Of a stretch of 64,000 nucleotides of DNA, positions 43,946 through 51,250 are shown piece after piece (within the stretch, counting starts at the first letter, position 1; each line of letters starts with the position of its first letter). Where the stretch lies: positions 1,054,001 to 1,118,000 of the forward strand of contig NZ_QPMM01000001.1 in the NCBI RefSeq assembly GCF_003419895.1. The letters run 5' to 3'. The stretch comes from Chitinophaga silvatica (GTDB lineage: Bacteria; Bacteroidota; Bacteroidia; Chitinophagales; Chitinophagaceae). The notes beneath the pieces were generated by a model. That model ran no database searches. It was not told the origin of the DNA and worked only from the letters and a program-made list of their open reading frames with translations. A program made the translations under genes and the position numbers.

Positions 43946-44590
43946 ATGGCATATAACGAGAGCATATTCAATTATCTGAAAACACATTTTCCTGCGCTGG
44001 ATAGTGAGCTTCAACAGCATTTAGCTACTATTGGTCAAATGAAGGAAGTGGCAGCAGGTACTGTTTTGATGAAACAGGGGCAGTATCTGAAATATACAAT
44101 GCTGGTACTGGAAGGGCGAATTAAATTATATCGGGAAGGGGAAGATATAGGCGAATTTTTTATGTATTACCTTGAACCGGGCGACGCCTGTGCCATATCA
44201 ATGGTTTGTGTAGCTTCAGGTAAGGCTAGTGAAGTGATGGCAAAGGCTGTAGAAGATTCTGTTGTTTTAATGATACCAATAGAACATATGGAAATGTTGA
44301 TGAAAGATTTTAAGAGCTGGTATCAGTTTGTGATCGAATCTTACAGACGGCGCTTTGATGAAGTATTAAGCGTTCTGGACAATGTTGTGTTTAAAAGTAT
44401 GGATCAAAGATTATTAACATATCTTCAGAATCAACAAAAAAAATTAGGTAATCAGTTAAAATTAACCCACCAGGAAATCGCCGCAGATCTTAATACCTCA
44501 CGAGAAGTGATATCCCGACTCCTTAAGAAAATGGAGCAGCAGGGATTGGTTAATTTACACAGAAGCTATATTGAAGTTGTAGCATTATAA
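43946..44590 (+). CDS. Crp/Fnr-family transcriptional regulator
   Basis: 214 residues from the ATG at 43946. Residues ~20-125 form a cyclic-nucleotide-binding-like beta-roll (AAGTVLMKQGQYLKYTMLVL, EFFMYYLEPGDACAISMVCV) and ~150-205 the winged HTH (LTHQEIAADLNTSREVISRL). There are no Fnr-type N-terminal cysteines, so it is not an iron-sulfur oxygen sensor. The sequence resembles regulators found beside sulfur-metabolism genes, and here a broken TauE/SafE gene and an MBL-rhodanese gene follow, so it probably regulates a sulfide/persulfide response. Confidence 0.88.
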   Translation: MAYNESIFNYLKTHFPALDSELQQHLATIGQMKEVAAGTVLMKQGQYLKYTMLVLEGRIKLYREGEDIGEFFMYYLEPGDACAISMVCVASGKASEVMAKAVEDSVVLMIPIEHMEMLMKDFKSWYQFVIESYRRRFDEVLSVLDNVVFKSMDQRLLTYLQNQQKKLGNQLKLTHQEIAADLNTSREVISRLLKKMEQQGLVNLHRSYIEVVAL

Positions 44591-44650
44591 GAAAAAAATT
44601 TCTTCCAAAAAATAGTACTTCAGGCAATCCAGATCAAACTATTTTTTTTG

Positions 44651-44993
44651 AGAATCGTTATACCCTTAATAATGGGAATATTAGTAGCAGGAGGAGTTTT
44701 TCTGATTATTCCTGCTGCTGGTCTTCCAATGAAAAAGCTGTGGTACTTCACTAACTATGGCGCTGAGCACCCTAATTGGATTTTTGGGAGATTTAGGCAA
44801 TTATAAAATCAATTAGCCATTGTTGTTAACTATTAACCTCCTTGCCGTGTTAGGAATATTAATAGGAAGAAAACTGGTAACCCTGATTCCTGCAAGAAAA
44901 TTAAAACATGCTTTTGGTTGGTTTGGATTAGCAAAATGGGCATTTATATACTTCTCTGCGAAACTGTTCAATAATCATTATCCTACATCCTAA
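44651..44993 (+). pseudogene. Broken TauE/SafE sulfite exporter (C-terminal remnant)
   Basis: Translation in two frames gives pieces of a TauE/SafE permease. Frame 2 from 44651 reads GGVFLIIPAAGLPMKK, then the match moves to frame 0 (GTSLTMALSTLIGFLGDLGN) around 44735-44742. An in-frame TAG at 44814-44816 stands where Trp is expected (NYKI-N/D-W-P), a TGG to TAG change. The frame continues GRKLVTLIPARKLKHAFGWF to the stop at 44993. The N-terminal half is missing and ALVL-type residues are deleted before AGLP. Intact members have ~250 residues and are often encoded beside MBL-rhodanese genes, exactly the present context. The gene must be inactive unless these are sequencing errors. Confidence 0.8.
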
Positions 44994-45004
44994 ATTCAGG
45001 AACA

Positions 45005-46336
45005 ATGGACATAAGGCAATTCGAAGATAAGGGGCTGGCGCACTATTCGTATGCCATCTACAGTAAGGCCGCAAACCAGATAGTTTTGATTGATCCATCC
45101 AGAGATCTTACACCCTACCTGAAATATGCTGCTTCAATGAATGCAGCTATTACAGCGGTGATCGAAACACATCCACATGCCGACTTCGTTAGTGGGCATT
45201 TGGAATTACATAAGAAACATGGTGCTGTCGTTTACTGTTCCAGGCTCGTTGGCGCCAGCTACCCCTATACCGGATTTGATGAAGGCGAAGAAATTAGCTT
45301 TGGAGATATCGTTCTTAAAGCCCTGAATACTCCCGGACATTCTCCCGATAGCATCAGTATTGTATTGGTACATCACGGACAAGATAAGGCGGTATTCACC
45401 GGCGATACCTTGTTTATTGGCGATTGCGGACGCCCCGATTTAAGGGAAGGAGCAGGAAATATTAAGGCGGCCAAGGAAGACCTGGCTCGGCAAATGTTCC
45501 ATTCTCTCCGTGAAAAATTGATGGTATTACCTGATAATGTTTTGGTTTTTCCTGCGCATGGTGCCGGCTCATTATGCGGCAGATCACTTAGTACAGCTCA
45601 TAGCAGCACAATTGCAGCAGAAAGAATTGGGAACTGGAGTGTTCAGCCCATGACTATAGATACTTTTGTTGAAAAGCTAGTGGCTGAACAACCTTTCATA
45701 CCAAAATATTTTCCATACGATGTAGCTCTGAACAGGGAAGGCGCTCCCTGTTTACAAAATGCATTAAGTAAAGTTCCCATTATTGAAAATCTTAGTTTTG
45801 AAGAGGGAATCACCATCATTGATACACGTCCGGAACAGGTATTCAAACAAGGTCATCTACCTAATGCTATCAATTTACAGGATGGAGGAAAATTTGAAAC
45901 CTGGCTGGGTAGCATCATTGCTCCGGATGAATATTTTTATCTGGTAGGAGGAAATGCGGAGCATTTACAACAAGTAATTCATAAAACTGCTAAAATTGGC
46001 TATGAAGTATTTATCAAAGGGGCTACGGTATTAAATATCGGGAAAACACAAATGCCCGAAATTCCATTGGAAAACTTTAGGGAGCATCCCGAAAACTATA
46101 CTATTGTAGATATACGGATGCCTGGGGAAATAGCAGGCAGGAAAATTTTCTCGGATACAATTAATATTCCGCTGGATCAACTGAGAGAACGGGTAGGGGA
46201 AATACCAGTCAACAAACCTATTGTTGTGCATTGTGCAGGTGGTTATAGAAGTGCCGCCGGGAGCAGTATTGTGGCTGATAAACTTCAGAATAAAGTGCCG
46301 GTTTATGATTTAAGTGAAGCTGTCAACACCTTTTAA
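45005..46336 (+). CDS. MBL-fold persulfide-dioxygenase-like protein with two rhodanese domains
   Basis: 443 residues. The metallo-beta-lactamase domain (~1-235) shows THPHADFVSGH, NTPGHSPDSI, TGDTLFIGDCGRPDL and FPAHG, the metal site of ETHE1/CstB-like persulfide dioxygenases. Rhodanese domain 1 (~255-345) lacks a catalytic cysteine (YLVGGNAEH at the loop), while domain 2 (~350-443) has C410 in VVHCAGGYRS. The likely reaction is oxidation of persulfide to sulfite with sulfur transfer by the active rhodanese. It starts 11 bp after the broken TauE/SafE gene, whose product would have exported the sulfite. It is cytoplasmic. Confidence 0.92.
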   Translation: MDIRQFEDKGLAHYSYAIYSKAANQIVLIDPSRDLTPYLKYAASMNAAITAVIETHPHADFVSGHLELHKKHGAVVYCSRLVGASYPYTGFDEGEEISFGDIVLKALNTPGHSPDSISIVLVHHGQDKAVFTGDTLFIGDCGRPDLREGAGNIKAAKEDLARQMFHSLREKLMVLPDNVLVFPAHGAGSLCGRSLSTAHSSTIAAERIGNWSVQPMTIDTFVEKLVAEQPFIPKYFPYDVALNREGAPCLQNALSKVPIIENLSFEEGITIIDTRPEQVFKQGHLPNAINLQDGGKFETWLGSIIAPDEYFYLVGGNAEHLQQVIHKTAKIGYEVFIKGATVLNIGKTQMPEIPLENFREHPENYTIVDIRMPGEIAGRKIFSDTINIPLDQLRERVGEIPVNKPIVVHCAGGYRSAAGSSIVADKLQNKVPVYDLSEAVNTF

Positions 46337-46347
46337 ACTGTTTTTCC

Positions 46348-46355
46348 TATTTTTG
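46348..46355 (+). promoter_or_regulatory. Promoter -7 element of the CDGSH gene
   Basis: TATTTTTG matches TAnnTTTG exactly, 18 bp before the ATG at 46374. It lies just past the stop of the MBL-rhodanese gene, so the CDGSH gene can be transcribed independently. Confidence 0.5.
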
Positions 46356-46373
46356 CCGGCTAAACGAAATTTT

Positions 46374-46598
46374 ATGGCTGCAACAAAGATCACAGTTAAT
46401 AACAATGGTTCGCTGAAAATTGAAGGCGATTTTGAAATTGTAGATAAGAATGGAAATGCTTATGACCTTGGAGGTCGTGAAATCGTTAGTATTTGCCGTT
46501 GTGGCCTGAGCGCTAACAAACCTTTCTGTGATGGCTCTCATAAAGGCCATTTCGAGCATGAAGCAGTAGCTTTTGCATTACCACCGAAAAAAGTATAG
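46374..46598 (+). CDS. CDGSH iron-sulfur domain protein
   Basis: 74 residues from the ATG at 46374; an upstream in-frame ATG lies inside the previous gene. CRCGLSANKPFCDGSHKGH holds the three cysteines and one histidine that bind the mitoNEET-type [2Fe-2S] cluster. Small bacterial CDGSH proteins are cytoplasmic electron- or cluster-transfer proteins. An N-terminal beta part (KITVNNNGSLKIEGDFEIVD) matches the single-CDGSH bacterial type. It follows the MBL-rhodanese gene and may take part in the same sulfur or iron-sulfur physiology. Confidence 0.93.
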   Translation: MAATKITVNNNGSLKIEGDFEIVDKNGNAYDLGGREIVSICRCGLSANKPFCDGSHKGHFEHEAVAFALPPKKV

Positions 46599-46646
46599 TT
46601 CATCGCTCGCGGGCTCGCTTGTTGCTCGCAGAGAAGCATAAGAAGC

Positions 46647-46760
46647 AAAGAGGCATAAGGATTAAAGCGAATTTTTTTAAGAACTTCTGTTAGATTTCAG
46701 TTAATAATTGGAATTTTTGAGGAGTTTTTAAAATATTCGTTTTGATCCTTATGCCTCTTT
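46647..46760. repeat. Long intergenic inverted repeat (30-bp arms)
   Basis: Arms 46647-46676 and 46731-46760 match at 27 of 30 positions in inverted orientation; the shared core is AAAGAGGCATAAGGAT. A further ATCCTTATGCC copy is at 46767-46777 and CATAAG also occurs at 46637-46642. A related CATAAG/GCATAAGG pair lies at 54925-54945. This looks like a dispersed repeat family rather than a terminator because the loop is 54 bp. Confidence 0.7.
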
Positions 46761-46790
46761 TAGAAAATCCTTATGCCAATTAATATTAAG

Positions 46791-46806
46791 CTTTGCGGCT
46801 TTGCGG
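46791..46806. repeat. Tandem CTTTGCGG repeat
   Basis: CTTTGCGG is repeated twice head to tail between the inverted repeat and the propeller gene. A similar CTCTGCG-like sequence flanks the left arm of the inverted repeat, so both may belong to one repeat family. Confidence 0.5.
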
Positions 46807-46846
46807 GAAATTTTTATCTTTCTGAACTATTTATAGATCCCACAGT

Positions 46847-48043
46847 ATGAAAACATTTCTCCGATTAGCCATTGCAATGGCTATCCTTAGCTCCAATGCC
46901 TATGCCCAGCAACAAGGGCCCAAACAAACAAGTATAAAATGGCAATTTAAAACTACAGCTCCAATTGTTGGTTCGCCAAAAGTAAAGGATCAGTTGTTAT
47001 TTATCGGAAGCGCCGATTCTTGTCTTTATGCCCTTAATAAACTCGATGGTAAGTCGGTTTGGCACTTCAGAACAGAAGGCAAAATTACCAGTACAGTTGG
47101 TTACGATAATAGTAATGTCTATTTTATCAGCGAAGATGCTTATATCTATGCTCTGGACATTTTAACTGGTCAACTTCGTTGGCGGTATAAAACAGGAGGT
47201 GAAAGGTCTACCGACCCATGGGATTACTTTCTGTCCTCTCCGGTGCTGGATAACGGCATGTTATATATAGGCAGTACAGATGGTAATATTTATGCAATCG
47301 AAGCGGCCAACGGTACATTAAAGTGGAAATATGCCACCGGGGGAGCCGTACATGCTGCACCAGTTGTTGCCGATAATACCATTATGGCCGGCAGCTTCGA
47401 TGGCTGGTTTTATGCCCTGAATACCGATGGTACCCTGAAATGGAAGTTCGACACTATGGGAGAGCGGTTTTTCCCGATAGGAGAAGTGCAATATCCGGCA
47501 GTGGTAAAAGATACCTGTGTGTATTTCTGCGCACGTGATTATAACGTATACGCCCTGCATTTGAATTCCGGTAAAGGATTATGGGTATTTCATGAACCAG
47601 GAAGCTGGGCCAATGCCCCGTCTCTCGACGGTAATACCTTAGTGGTAACAACATCCGATACTCGCCGGGTTATTGGCTTAGACGCCATGTATGGTGGTTT
47701 TAAATGGGCATCCCCGGTAAATCTGAACGTTTTTTCTGCGGTAGCTGCAGCTAACAATTACGGATATATGGGAACCCTCGACGGGCAGCTTTACGGAGTT
47801 GACCTGAAAACCGGAAAATCCAAGCTCCTGTTCCAGACGGCCGCCAGAACCAAGAATGTTAATCGCTTCTTCAACAAGGCGACAGGCAAACTCTATACTG
47901 ATCTGGTAGATCGTTACAAAGGAGATGTCATAAAAATTTATGCCGACTTCCTGGATATGGGCAGTATTCTATCTACTCCGTTGGTCGAATCAGGTGTTCT
48001 TTACTTCGGGAGTACAGATGGTAATGTTTACGCTTTGAAATAA
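46847..48043 (+). CDS. PQQ-type beta-propeller repeat protein, exported
   Basis: 398 residues with a signal peptide ending NAYAQ. At least seven propeller repeats of the PQQ/BamB type are visible (DSCLYALNKLDGKSVWHF, AYIYALDILTGQLRWRYKTG, GNIYAIEAANGTLKWKYATG, GWFYALNTDGTLKWKFDT). The tryptophan docking motif is regular. No catalytic residues of quinoprotein dehydrogenases are recognised, so it is probably a periplasmic binding or scaffold protein. It precedes a TonB receptor gene by 50 bp, but the receptor has its own promoter at the end of this gene. Confidence 0.88.
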   Translation: MKTFLRLAIAMAILSSNAYAQQQGPKQTSIKWQFKTTAPIVGSPKVKDQLLFIGSADSCLYALNKLDGKSVWHFRTEGKITSTVGYDNSNVYFISEDAYIYALDILTGQLRWRYKTGGERSTDPWDYFLSSPVLDNGMLYIGSTDGNIYAIEAANGTLKWKYATGGAVHAAPVVADNTIMAGSFDGWFYALNTDGTLKWKFDTMGERFFPIGEVQYPAVVKDTCVYFCARDYNVYALHLNSGKGLWVFHEPGSWANAPSLDGNTLVVTTSDTRRVIGLDAMYGGFKWASPVNLNVFSAVAAANNYGYMGTLDGQLYGVDLKTGKSKLLFQTAARTKNVNRFFNKATGKLYTDLVDRYKGDVIKIYADFLDMGSILSTPLVESGVLYFGSTDGNVYALK

Positions 48044-48066
48044 TTAGTGCGAAATACGTAATTTTG
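48034..48066 (+). promoter_or_regulatory. Consensus promoter of the 48094 TonB receptor gene
   Basis: TTTG (48034-48037), a 21-bp spacer and TAATTTTG (48059-48066) match the Bacteroidota consensus. The -33 element lies within the last codons of the propeller gene. The leader would be about 20 nt. Confidence 0.7.
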
Positions 48067-48093
48067 CGCCCTTCAAGCAACGACATTATAAGC

Positions 48094-49995
48094 ATGTTTG
48101 CAATTATTTCGGGTAAAAGAGCACTAATTCCCTTGTTTTTAGGGATTTGCGGCAGTGCCACCGCACAACGTCAGGATACTACAATTTCAAAGTATCTCGA
48201 CGAAGTTATAGTACAGGAAAATCGACTCTCCGGGCCAGTAAAGGCTGTAAATAGAAATATTACGATCATTTCCCGTAAACAGATCGATGAAATGCCGGTA
48301 TCCTCACTAAGTGAGATACTGGCTTATGTTCCGGGACTCGATATCCGCCAGCGCGGTCCGGAAGGAGTGCAAACAGATATCGGGATAGATGGCGGAACTT
48401 TCGATCAGACACTCATCCTCTTAAACGGAGTAAAGATTACAGACCCCCAAACTGGTCATAATATTATGAATCTGCCGGTTTCCCTGGCAGATATCGATCA
48501 TATTGAGGTGATCAGAGGGGCCGCTGCAAGAGTATACGGTATTAATGCCCTCAATGGTGCTATTAATATTGTTACCCAACAAGCCAAAACTTCAGGTCTT
48601 GCTGTCGGAGGTAGTCTGGGTAGCAGCTTTAAGAATAATGAGAATGATCGTCTTTATGGGGCATATACTGTAAATGCAATTGGTTCTATCGTCAATGGAG
48701 GTACCAGCCAAACCCTTTCTGCCGGTCGTAACCAGGGTAATGGCTATCGCTATAATACAGCATATGACAATTACCGTGCTTTTTACCAGGCAGCATTTAA
48801 TAACGATTCCCTCCACCAGTTCAATGTAATGGCGGGTTTTGTAAATAATACCTATGGTGCAAATGGGTTCTATGCTGCGCCGGGAGATAAGGATTCAAAA
48901 GAAACTGTAAAAACAGTTATTGCAGCTGTTGGCAATACCTCCAGAATTAATACGAACTGGGTAATGGCTCCACGGATCAGCTACCGTTATGCCAAAGATG
49001 ATTACATCTACATAAAACCAGATAAGTACAGAAACCTCCATGATACCCATATTATGGATGCAGAACTGAATAATACATTCACAACCGGTATAGGTACCTT
49101 CGGTGCTGGACTGGAAGCCAGATATGAGCATATTAAAAGCTCTAATCTTGGTAATCATGAAAGAACCAACTTTGGAGTATTTGGTGAATATAAATCGTTT
49201 GTCGACCGCCGTTTCAATTTCTCGGTAGGTGGATACCTGAACTATAATACCAATTATGGATGGCAATTTTTCCCGGGTGCCGATGTCGGATTTAACATTA
49301 CCTCCGATCTTAAGTTGTTTGCCAACGCAAGTACCGCCCAGCGAATCCCTACCTATACAGATCTTTATTATGTGAGTAAGGATATTATTGGAAACGATAA
49401 ATTACGACCTGAAAAGGCAACCTACATGGAAGCCGGTATCAGAAAGTTTAAAGGTAATTTTAATTACTCTGCAACTGCTTTCTATCGCCAGATCAGCGAT
49501 TTTATTGATTATGTTAAGGATACGGCCGGAGTTGCTGATCCTGCTACTATTAAATGGCAGCCACAAAACTTCCAGAGAGCTGATGTAAAAGGATTTTCAT
49601 TAACAGCAGGATATAATTTTCAGCTGCAGCCAGGACTGGTGTTCAATAACCTGTCATTGAATGCAGGTTACAATTACCTGTCGCCTACCTTTAAAGGAGA
49701 TCCTTTATCTACAAAAATTTCCCGCTACGTAATCGAAAGTCTGCGTCACCAATTTACTGCCAATGTTCGCGCTACCTTCCTGCATAACTTTAGCATTGCA
49801 GCTACTACCCGTTATTGCATGAGAGTAAGTTACAAAGATTATACGATCGTTGATGCGAGAATTGCGTATAGCCAACCACGTTATCAGATCTATGCAGATG
49901 TAAATAACCTGACAGACGTTAGCTATATAGAGTCTAATGCCGCGATGATGCCCGGAAGATGGGTGACTGTAGGAGCGAAGCTGAAGCTGTTTTAA
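48094..49995 (+). CDS. TonB-dependent receptor, BtuB-like size class
   Basis: 633 residues from the ATG at 48094; a TTG ten codons upstream overlaps the promoter and is unlikely. The signal peptide ends SATAQ. It lacks the CarboxypepD_reg-like domain. The plug begins SKYLDEVIVQENRL and contains IDHIEVIRGAAARVYGINAL and GAINIVTQQ; the barrel ends VTVGAKLKLF. Size and plug resemble cobalamin/iron-complex receptors of the BtuB/CirA type. The ligand is unknown. It follows a PQQ-propeller protein gene closely but has an independent promoter. Confidence 0.9.
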   Translation: MFAIISGKRALIPLFLGICGSATAQRQDTTISKYLDEVIVQENRLSGPVKAVNRNITIISRKQIDEMPVSSLSEILAYVPGLDIRQRGPEGVQTDIGIDGGTFDQTLILLNGVKITDPQTGHNIMNLPVSLADIDHIEVIRGAAARVYGINALNGAINIVTQQAKTSGLAVGGSLGSSFKNNENDRLYGAYTVNAIGSIVNGGTSQTLSAGRNQGNGYRYNTAYDNYRAFYQAAFNNDSLHQFNVMAGFVNNTYGANGFYAAPGDKDSKETVKTVIAAVGNTSRINTNWVMAPRISYRYAKDDYIYIKPDKYRNLHDTHIMDAELNNTFTTGIGTFGAGLEARYEHIKSSNLGNHERTNFGVFGEYKSFVDRRFNFSVGGYLNYNTNYGWQFFPGADVGFNITSDLKLFANASTAQRIPTYTDLYYVSKDIIGNDKLRPEKATYMEAGIRKFKGNFNYSATAFYRQISDFIDYVKDTAGVADPATIKWQPQNFQRADVKGFSLTAGYNFQLQPGLVFNNLSLNAGYNYLSPTFKGDPLSTKISRYVIESLRHQFTANVRATFLHNFSIAATTRYCMRVSYKDYTIVDARIAYSQPRYQIYADVNNLTDVSYIESNAAMMPGRWVTVGAKLKLF

Positions 49996-50472
49996 GGGTT
50001 GACTAAGCTTCTTTAATTGTAAGGCAGAGCGAGAGCAATGATATTAAGTTTGTGGAAGTAGATTTCATGAATTCTTAATCTATAATTCCAGAACTTATTT
50101 TTTGTGGTTACCTGCAAGGCAGGGGTAAGCCTAGTGTTATTGAGTAAGGGGATTTAAGAAATTTTATCTTGAATTGATTTCTATTCCCTAAATGATAAAA
50201 ATGGTGAACAAACGTCTTTTACCGTAGGTTGGGCGGGGGCAAGCCCCGCCCCTACAGAGTTTCATCAGTGTTGAGGTTCCAAATTGTAGAATTGGTTCTA
50301 TACAGAATTGATTTTAACATGAAATTTCTCTACCATTAGAAAACATGCTTTAGATGAAATCCTGTAGGGGCGGGGCTTGCCCCCGCCCGATTTTACAGTC
50401 ACGAAATTCATACAAACAATTTGTTACGAAATAAATTGTAGAATTCATACCTTTCTTCAGCTTAAACTCACA
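49996..50472. other. Intergenic region, 477 bp, with REP-doublet
   Basis: No gene is seen. It separates the convergent TonB receptor and DUF4397 genes. The right half holds the large GC-rich inverted repeat at 50231-50388. The rest is AT-rich; AATTGTAGAATT occurs twice (about 50283 and 50433). No terminator of classical form was recognised. Confidence 0.7.
50231..50388. repeat. REPIN-like pair of GC-rich hairpin repeats in inverted orientation
   Basis: Arms 50231-50257 and 50362-50388 are perfect 27-bp inverted copies. Similarity continues inward (TTTCATC at 50260-50266, GATGAAA at 50353-50359). Each arm is itself a hairpin: GGGCGGGG, GCAAG loop, CCCCGCCC. Two REP-type palindromes facing each other with a ~100-bp spacer is the structure of a REPIN. 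GC content is far above the neighbourhood. No RAYT transposase is in the window. Confidence 0.8.
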
Positions 50473-51231
50473 CTACAAAATATTTGCACTCACAATTCCC
50501 TTGCCATTTGTCAGCAAAAAAATTGTATAAATCTTTCCTGCCTCCAGTTGTATATCCTGTAAGGTGTTAATCAGAATAGGGGTGTTACTTGCTTTATTCG
50601 TAATACCGACAGAAATCTTTCCTGCATCAATAACCGAGAACGGAGCACTATCATAGGCTTTGCCTAAAATATTACTACCGCTGGCACTACCATACGGAAT
50701 ACTGTCTGATAACTTGTTTTCTTTCCCGTTTTGAAAAATATTTGCACTAATTGCTCCAATACCATAGGCTAAATGAATAAGACGGATTTTGGCTTTACCA
50801 GCAGGGGGAGTGGAGAGATCATCATAGAATAGTATTAATGAATCCTTACTAACATCATTACGTGATGCAGCAGCTATTACAGTGTGGTAGTATCCGGCAA
50901 TAGGACCGTTAGGACCTCCTGTTGCGCTATAGGTAGCGCTGTTGCCAAATTGTCTCGAAGCTATATATGCAGTACCATTACCTTCAGTAAAGTTGATTTG
51001 TACATTCCCAAATGTAGTTGGTCGGTAATCAGACGAATTACCAGGTAATAATGGGGTAGTTGTAATTTGTTGGGTAAAGGTCCAGAATTGAATACCTGTA
51101 TTAGGAACCCTGGCATTCACAAATCTGATATTGGCGCTTAGAGCAGATCTGTCCTGTGCATTAATATCCAGGTATTCTGCTTTTTTGCATCCAAATGCTA
51201 AACCAATTAATAGTATTATTCTCTTTTGCAT
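50473..51231 (-). CDS. DUF4397-type lipoprotein
   Basis: 252 residues. The N-terminus looks like a lipoprotein signal with C15 (LAFGC). The region GKAKIRLIHLAYGIGAISAN is typical of DUF4397 domains, beta-sandwich modules in cell-surface proteins of unknown function, and the earlier ANIRFVNARVP begins a similar module, so two copies may be present. It is the last gene of a peroxidase-TonB receptor-DUF4397 operon with a 19-bp gap to the receptor. It may be the surface lid or binding partner of that receptor. Confidence 0.75.
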   Translation of the reverse strand: MQKRIILLIGLAFGCKKAEYLDINAQDRSALSANIRFVNARVPNTGIQFWTFTQQITTTPLLPGNSSDYRPTTFGNVQINFTEGNGTAYIASRQFGNSATYSATGGPNGPIAGYYHTVIAAASRNDVSKDSLILFYDDLSTPPAGKAKIRLIHLAYGIGAISANIFQNGKENKLSDSIPYGSASGSNILGKAYDSAPFSVIDAGKISVGITNKASNTPILINTLQDIQLEAGKIYTIFLLTNGKGIVSANIL

Positions 51232-51250
51232 GATTTACTTTTTTTAAGGA

